Below are positions 31,799 through 34,077 of a DNA stretch of 34,077 bases, piece after piece. This stretch comes from Nanobdellota archaeon (GTDB lineage: Archaea; Nanobdellota; Nanobdellia; Parvarchaeales; Parvarchaeaceae), in assembly GCA_021800365.1 (NCBI GenBank), contig JAJYZA010000005.1, positions 11,181-45,257 on the forward strand. The letters run 5' to 3'. Under the pieces are notes generated by a model. That model was given only the letters and a program-made list of their open reading frames with translations. It did no database searches and had not been told where the DNA came from. Every line of letters starts with the position of its first letter. The stretch's first letter is position 1. A program made the translations under genes and the position numbers.

Positions 31799-33064
31799 AT
31801 GGAAGAACTAAATCCCTTTATAATCGCGCAGAAACAACTTGACGAGGCAGCGGGTATAATGGACTTGGATAAGCAGGCCCATAAATTACTGCGAGAACCA
31901 ATGCAGATCGTAACGGTAAATTTTCCGGTAAAGTTGGATAACGGCGAAATAAATGTATTTACTGGATTCAGAGTGCTTTATAATCATGCCCGCGGCCCAG
32001 GTAAAGGGGGAATAAGGTTTCATCCAAGCGAAACGATAGATACAGTTAAAGCTCTAGCAGCATGGATGACGTGGAAATGCTCACTTGCAAATATACCTTT
32101 TGGCGGGGCAAAGGGGGGAGTTATCTGCGATGCCAAAAAAATGTCTAGTTTGGAACTTGAGCGGCTTTCAAGAGGTTACATAAGAGCGGTGGGTCGCTTT
32201 ATAGGTCCAAAAATAGATGTCCCGGCGCCGGATGTTTACACTACCCCACAAATTATGGCGTGGATGATGGATGAGTATAGCAAGCTCGTTGGTCATGAAG
32301 AGGCAGGAGTTATAACTGGGAAACCAGAAGAAGTCGGCGGATCAGAAGGACGTTTTAATTCTACAGCAATGGGTGCGATGTATGTACTGCGCGAAGCTGC
32401 AAAAAAAACTGGTATAGACCTAAAAAAGGCAAAGGTGGCGATACAGGGCTTTGGAAATGCGGGCATGTTTGCATTTGACCTAGTTACGAAATTATTCGGT
32501 TCAAAAATAGTTGCAATTAGCGATTCTATAGGAGGCACATACTCAGCCAATGGCTTGAATTACGATAAACTAATAAAAACTAAGGAAACCACTGGCAGCG
32601 TATCCAATTATGAAGGAGCGTCAAAAATAACAAATGAACAATTGCTTGAATCAGATATCGATATTCTTATTCCCGCCGCGATAGAGAACCAGATAACTGG
32701 AGACAATGCAGACAAGATAAAAGCGAAGGTAGTACTCGAACTTGCAAATGGTCCCGTTACATTAGCCGCGGATAAGATCTTATTTGAGAGAAAGGTCATG
32801 GATTTACCGGACTTTTTAGTAAATTCCGGTGGTGTTATAGTCTCTTATTTCGAATGGGTGCAGAATAATTATGGTTATTACTGGCCATTGGAAGAGGTAT
32901 ATTCTAAGCTTAACGAAATAATCACAAAATCATTTTATGATACAATTAAAGTGCAGACAGATTATTCTAGTTCTAAAAATAAGAAAATAACTATAAGGGA
33001 TTCTGCATATATCATAGCTATAGATAGAGTCGCAAAAGCGATGAAAGCTCGTGGTTGGTATTGA
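31799..33064 (+). CDS. gdhA: Glutamate dehydrogenase (Glu/Leu/Phe/Val family)
   Basis: 421 residues, the usual size of hexameric archaeal GDH. Converts glutamate to 2-oxoglutarate and ammonia, or the reverse, with NAD(P). Substrate side: G-P-G-K-G-G-I-R-F-H-P, M-T-W-K-C-S-L-A-N-I-P-F-G-G-A-K105-G-G with the catalytic lysine, and D-V-P-A-P-D-V-Y-T. Cofactor side: the Rossmann G-F-G-N-A-G in V-A-I-Q-G-F-G-N-A-G. The conserved C-terminal N-S-G-G-V-I-V-S-Y-F-E-W is present. An A/T-rich TATA-like ACATAAATA (31769-31777) precedes it by about 26 nt, so it is probably leaderless and monocistronic. Coenzyme preference cannot be read securely. Confidence 0.95.
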   Translation: MEELNPFIIAQKQLDEAAGIMDLDKQAHKLLREPMQIVTVNFPVKLDNGEINVFTGFRVLYNHARGPGKGGIRFHPSETIDTVKALAAWMTWKCSLANIPFGGAKGGVICDAKKMSSLELERLSRGYIRAVGRFIGPKIDVPAPDVYTTPQIMAWMMDEYSKLVGHEEAGVITGKPEEVGGSEGRFNSTAMGAMYVLREAAKKTGIDLKKAKVAIQGFGNAGMFAFDLVTKLFGSKIVAISDSIGGTYSANGLNYDKLIKTKETTGSVSNYEGASKITNEQLLESDIDILIPAAIENQITGDNADKIKAKVVLELANGPVTLAADKILFERKVMDLPDFLVNSGGVIVSYFEWVQNNYGYYWPLEEVYSKLNEIITKSFYDTIKVQTDYSSSKNKKITIRDSAYIIAIDRVAKAMKARGWY

Positions 33065-33109
33065 GTAAAGAGTTTAATTATAAAAAGCTTGTTTAATGAT
33101 GGTTATAAG

Positions 33110-33145
33110 GAAAAACGTTTAAATCTCCCAATGCGCATTCTTTTT
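33110..33145 (+). promoter_or_regulatory. Promoter of pilin-LamG gene 3
   Basis: GTTTAAAT at 33117-33124 starts 29 nt before the ATG, with the same general layout as the promoters of genes 1 and 2 (T-T-T-A-A-A-T, then a CTCCCA stretch), though diverged. Confidence 0.6.
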
Positions 33146-34077
33146 ATGCAGATTAAACAATATACAGCAATTCTACATTATAAGCGACGAGAATTATACA
33201 CAAAATCCCAGGCGTCCATTGAATATCTCACAACTTATGGGTTGATCATAGTTGTAATCGCCGCGGCCCTTTCAATTCTCTATGCTCTTGGCATCTTTTC
33301 TCCCCCTAACTATATACAAACCGCCGTAAATGGATTTCCAAATTTCGGTGTACAAGCACAGTGTATTCAGGGTGGGGCTTTACAGATGCAAATAACGAAT
33401 ACTCTAGATAGGCAAGTGAACATAACTGAAGTAAATGCTACAGACTCTATAAGTGGTAAGTCCTCTAATACACAAAAAGACTATATTTTACTGGATCCGG
33501 GTCAGTCCTCTTCATATTATGTTTTAAATGTTTGTCCCACCTCCACAGGCTCTCAGTATTCTATATCCGCAACGATAACTTATGACCAGATTGGATTGAT
33601 TGAGCCCGGGCCATATTTTTCTACTGGAACAATATCGGGTAGCACTGTAACCGTCACTCCAAGTCTAGTGGCCAGTTTCGATGGGCCAAAGAGCCCTTAT
33701 GAACCCTGTGGTTCTTCTACCAGCACTTGTACATATATAATCGCACACCAGCCGATAGCTGGAGTAAATAAGTCATATACTATGGTCACTTGGCTCTATA
33801 CACCTGGTTGGAACGGAGGTAGCAGCTGGGATGACGCTTTTTTTACTCTGGATGCGTACGGAGCATTCTCTTTTTCAAGTACAGATTTAAATGTACACAC
33901 GTGTTATAATGACCCGCATTCAAGTTCGCTCAATGTAAATGGAAACACGAATGAATGGCTGTTCGTCGCGGTTTCTGTCAATAATAAAACCGGATTACTG
34001 TACAGCTTTTATCTCAATAATCAACTTGTGAGCACATGGGCAAATACTACGCGGGATCAGACTTCCGGTAATGAGGT
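33146..34077 (+). CDS. Pilin-like surface protein with LamG domain (copy 3), 3' partial
   Basis: Open to the end of the window, 310 codons seen. Class III signal with a longer basic leader (M-Q-I-K-Q-Y ... K-R-R-E-L-Y-T) and T-K-S-Q-A-S-I-E-Y-L, a membrane helix, then a head domain very like copy 1 (N-F-G-V-Q-A-Q-C-I-Q-G-G-A-L-Q-M-Q-I-T-N) with the second cysteine in V-C-P-T-S-T-G-S. After G-P-Y-F-S-T-G-T-I-S-G a LamG domain begins that is more like copy 2 (G-V-N-K-S-Y-T-M-V, later E-W-L-F-V-A-V-S-V). A second in-frame ATG at 33131 is less likely, since alignment with copies 1 and 2 and the TATA spacing favour 33146. The head and LamG parts thus match different paralogues. Confidence 0.78.
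   Translation, partial: MQIKQYTAILHYKRRELYTKSQASIEYLTTYGLIIVVIAAALSILYALGIFSPPNYIQTAVNGFPNFGVQAQCIQGGALQMQITNTLDRQVNITEVNATDSISGKSSNTQKDYILLDPGQSSSYYVLNVCPTSTGSQYSISATITYDQIGLIEPGPYFSTGTISGSTVTVTPSLVASFDGPKSPYEPCGSSTSTCTYIIAHQPIAGVNKSYTMVTWLYTPGWNGGSSWDDAFFTLDAYGAFSFSSTDLNVHTCYNDPHSSSLNVNGNTNEWLFVAVSVNNKTGLLYSFYLNNQLVSTWANTTRDQTSGNE

Noticed and set aside
1-34077. CRISPR arrays, insertion sequences or transposase genes
   Set aside because: No regularly spaced repeats, no transposase-like proteins and no terminal inverted repeats seen; the only long direct repeat is the pilin module.

Overview
The window is archaeal chromosome. It carries family-D DNA polymerase large subunit (DP2), topoisomerase VI A and B, archaeal/eukaryotic-type ribosomal proteins (eS19, eL31, eL39, archaeal uS9 and uL13), PDCD5, RNase P Rpp21, an archaeal SRP RNA with FtsY, Elp3, and class III (pilin-type) signal peptides. 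Many genes have a TATA box about 25-30 nt before the start codon and so are probably leaderless. Genes inside operons more often have a GGAG-type ribosome site. Short tightly packed genes, the K-S-Q-S-A-L-E-Y pilin signature and LamG surface proteins fit a DPANN archaeon, most likely Micrarchaeota/ARMAN-like. That placement is inference.

Left part (1-4.8 kb): the end of a TadC/FlaJ-type pilus platform gene, a membrane protein, a DUF6899-like protein, then SRP RNA closely followed by an intron-containing tRNA-Ser(GCU), and the first pilin-LamG adhesin. Middle (4.8-13.5 kb): DP2, a small unknown, a ferritin-like/VIT1 metal transporter, an ADP-ribosyltransferase-like gene divergent from a SprT-like zinc protease, and a sufS-sufU pair. 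Accessory stretch (13.5-18.6 kb): a six-cysteine secreted protein, a second pilin-LamG gene whose promoter and signal peptide nearly copy the first, a degenerate GT2-GtrA protein, a transglutaminase-like protein, a 7-TM protein, and an intron-containing tRNA-Ala(CGC).

Right part (18.6-34 kb): uL13-uS9, small membrane genes, a zinc-ribbon/small-heat-shock fusion, a 47-residue acidic gene, and a compact operon rpp21-eS19-PDCD5-eL39-eL31-prefoldin alpha-ftsY. Then come a large LamG/DUF2341 surface protein, elp3-KH protein-top6B-top6A, glutamate dehydrogenase, and a third pilin-LamG gene cut by the window end.

Themes: (1) a cell-surface system of class III-signal LamG proteins with a pilus platform gene; (2) SRP-dependent targeting (SRP RNA plus FtsY); (3) core information processing; (4) three candidate protein-modifying or protein-cutting enzymes (ART-like, SprT-like, transglutaminase-like) of unknown role. 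The last group and the recombining adhesin modules are the most promising places to look for something new.
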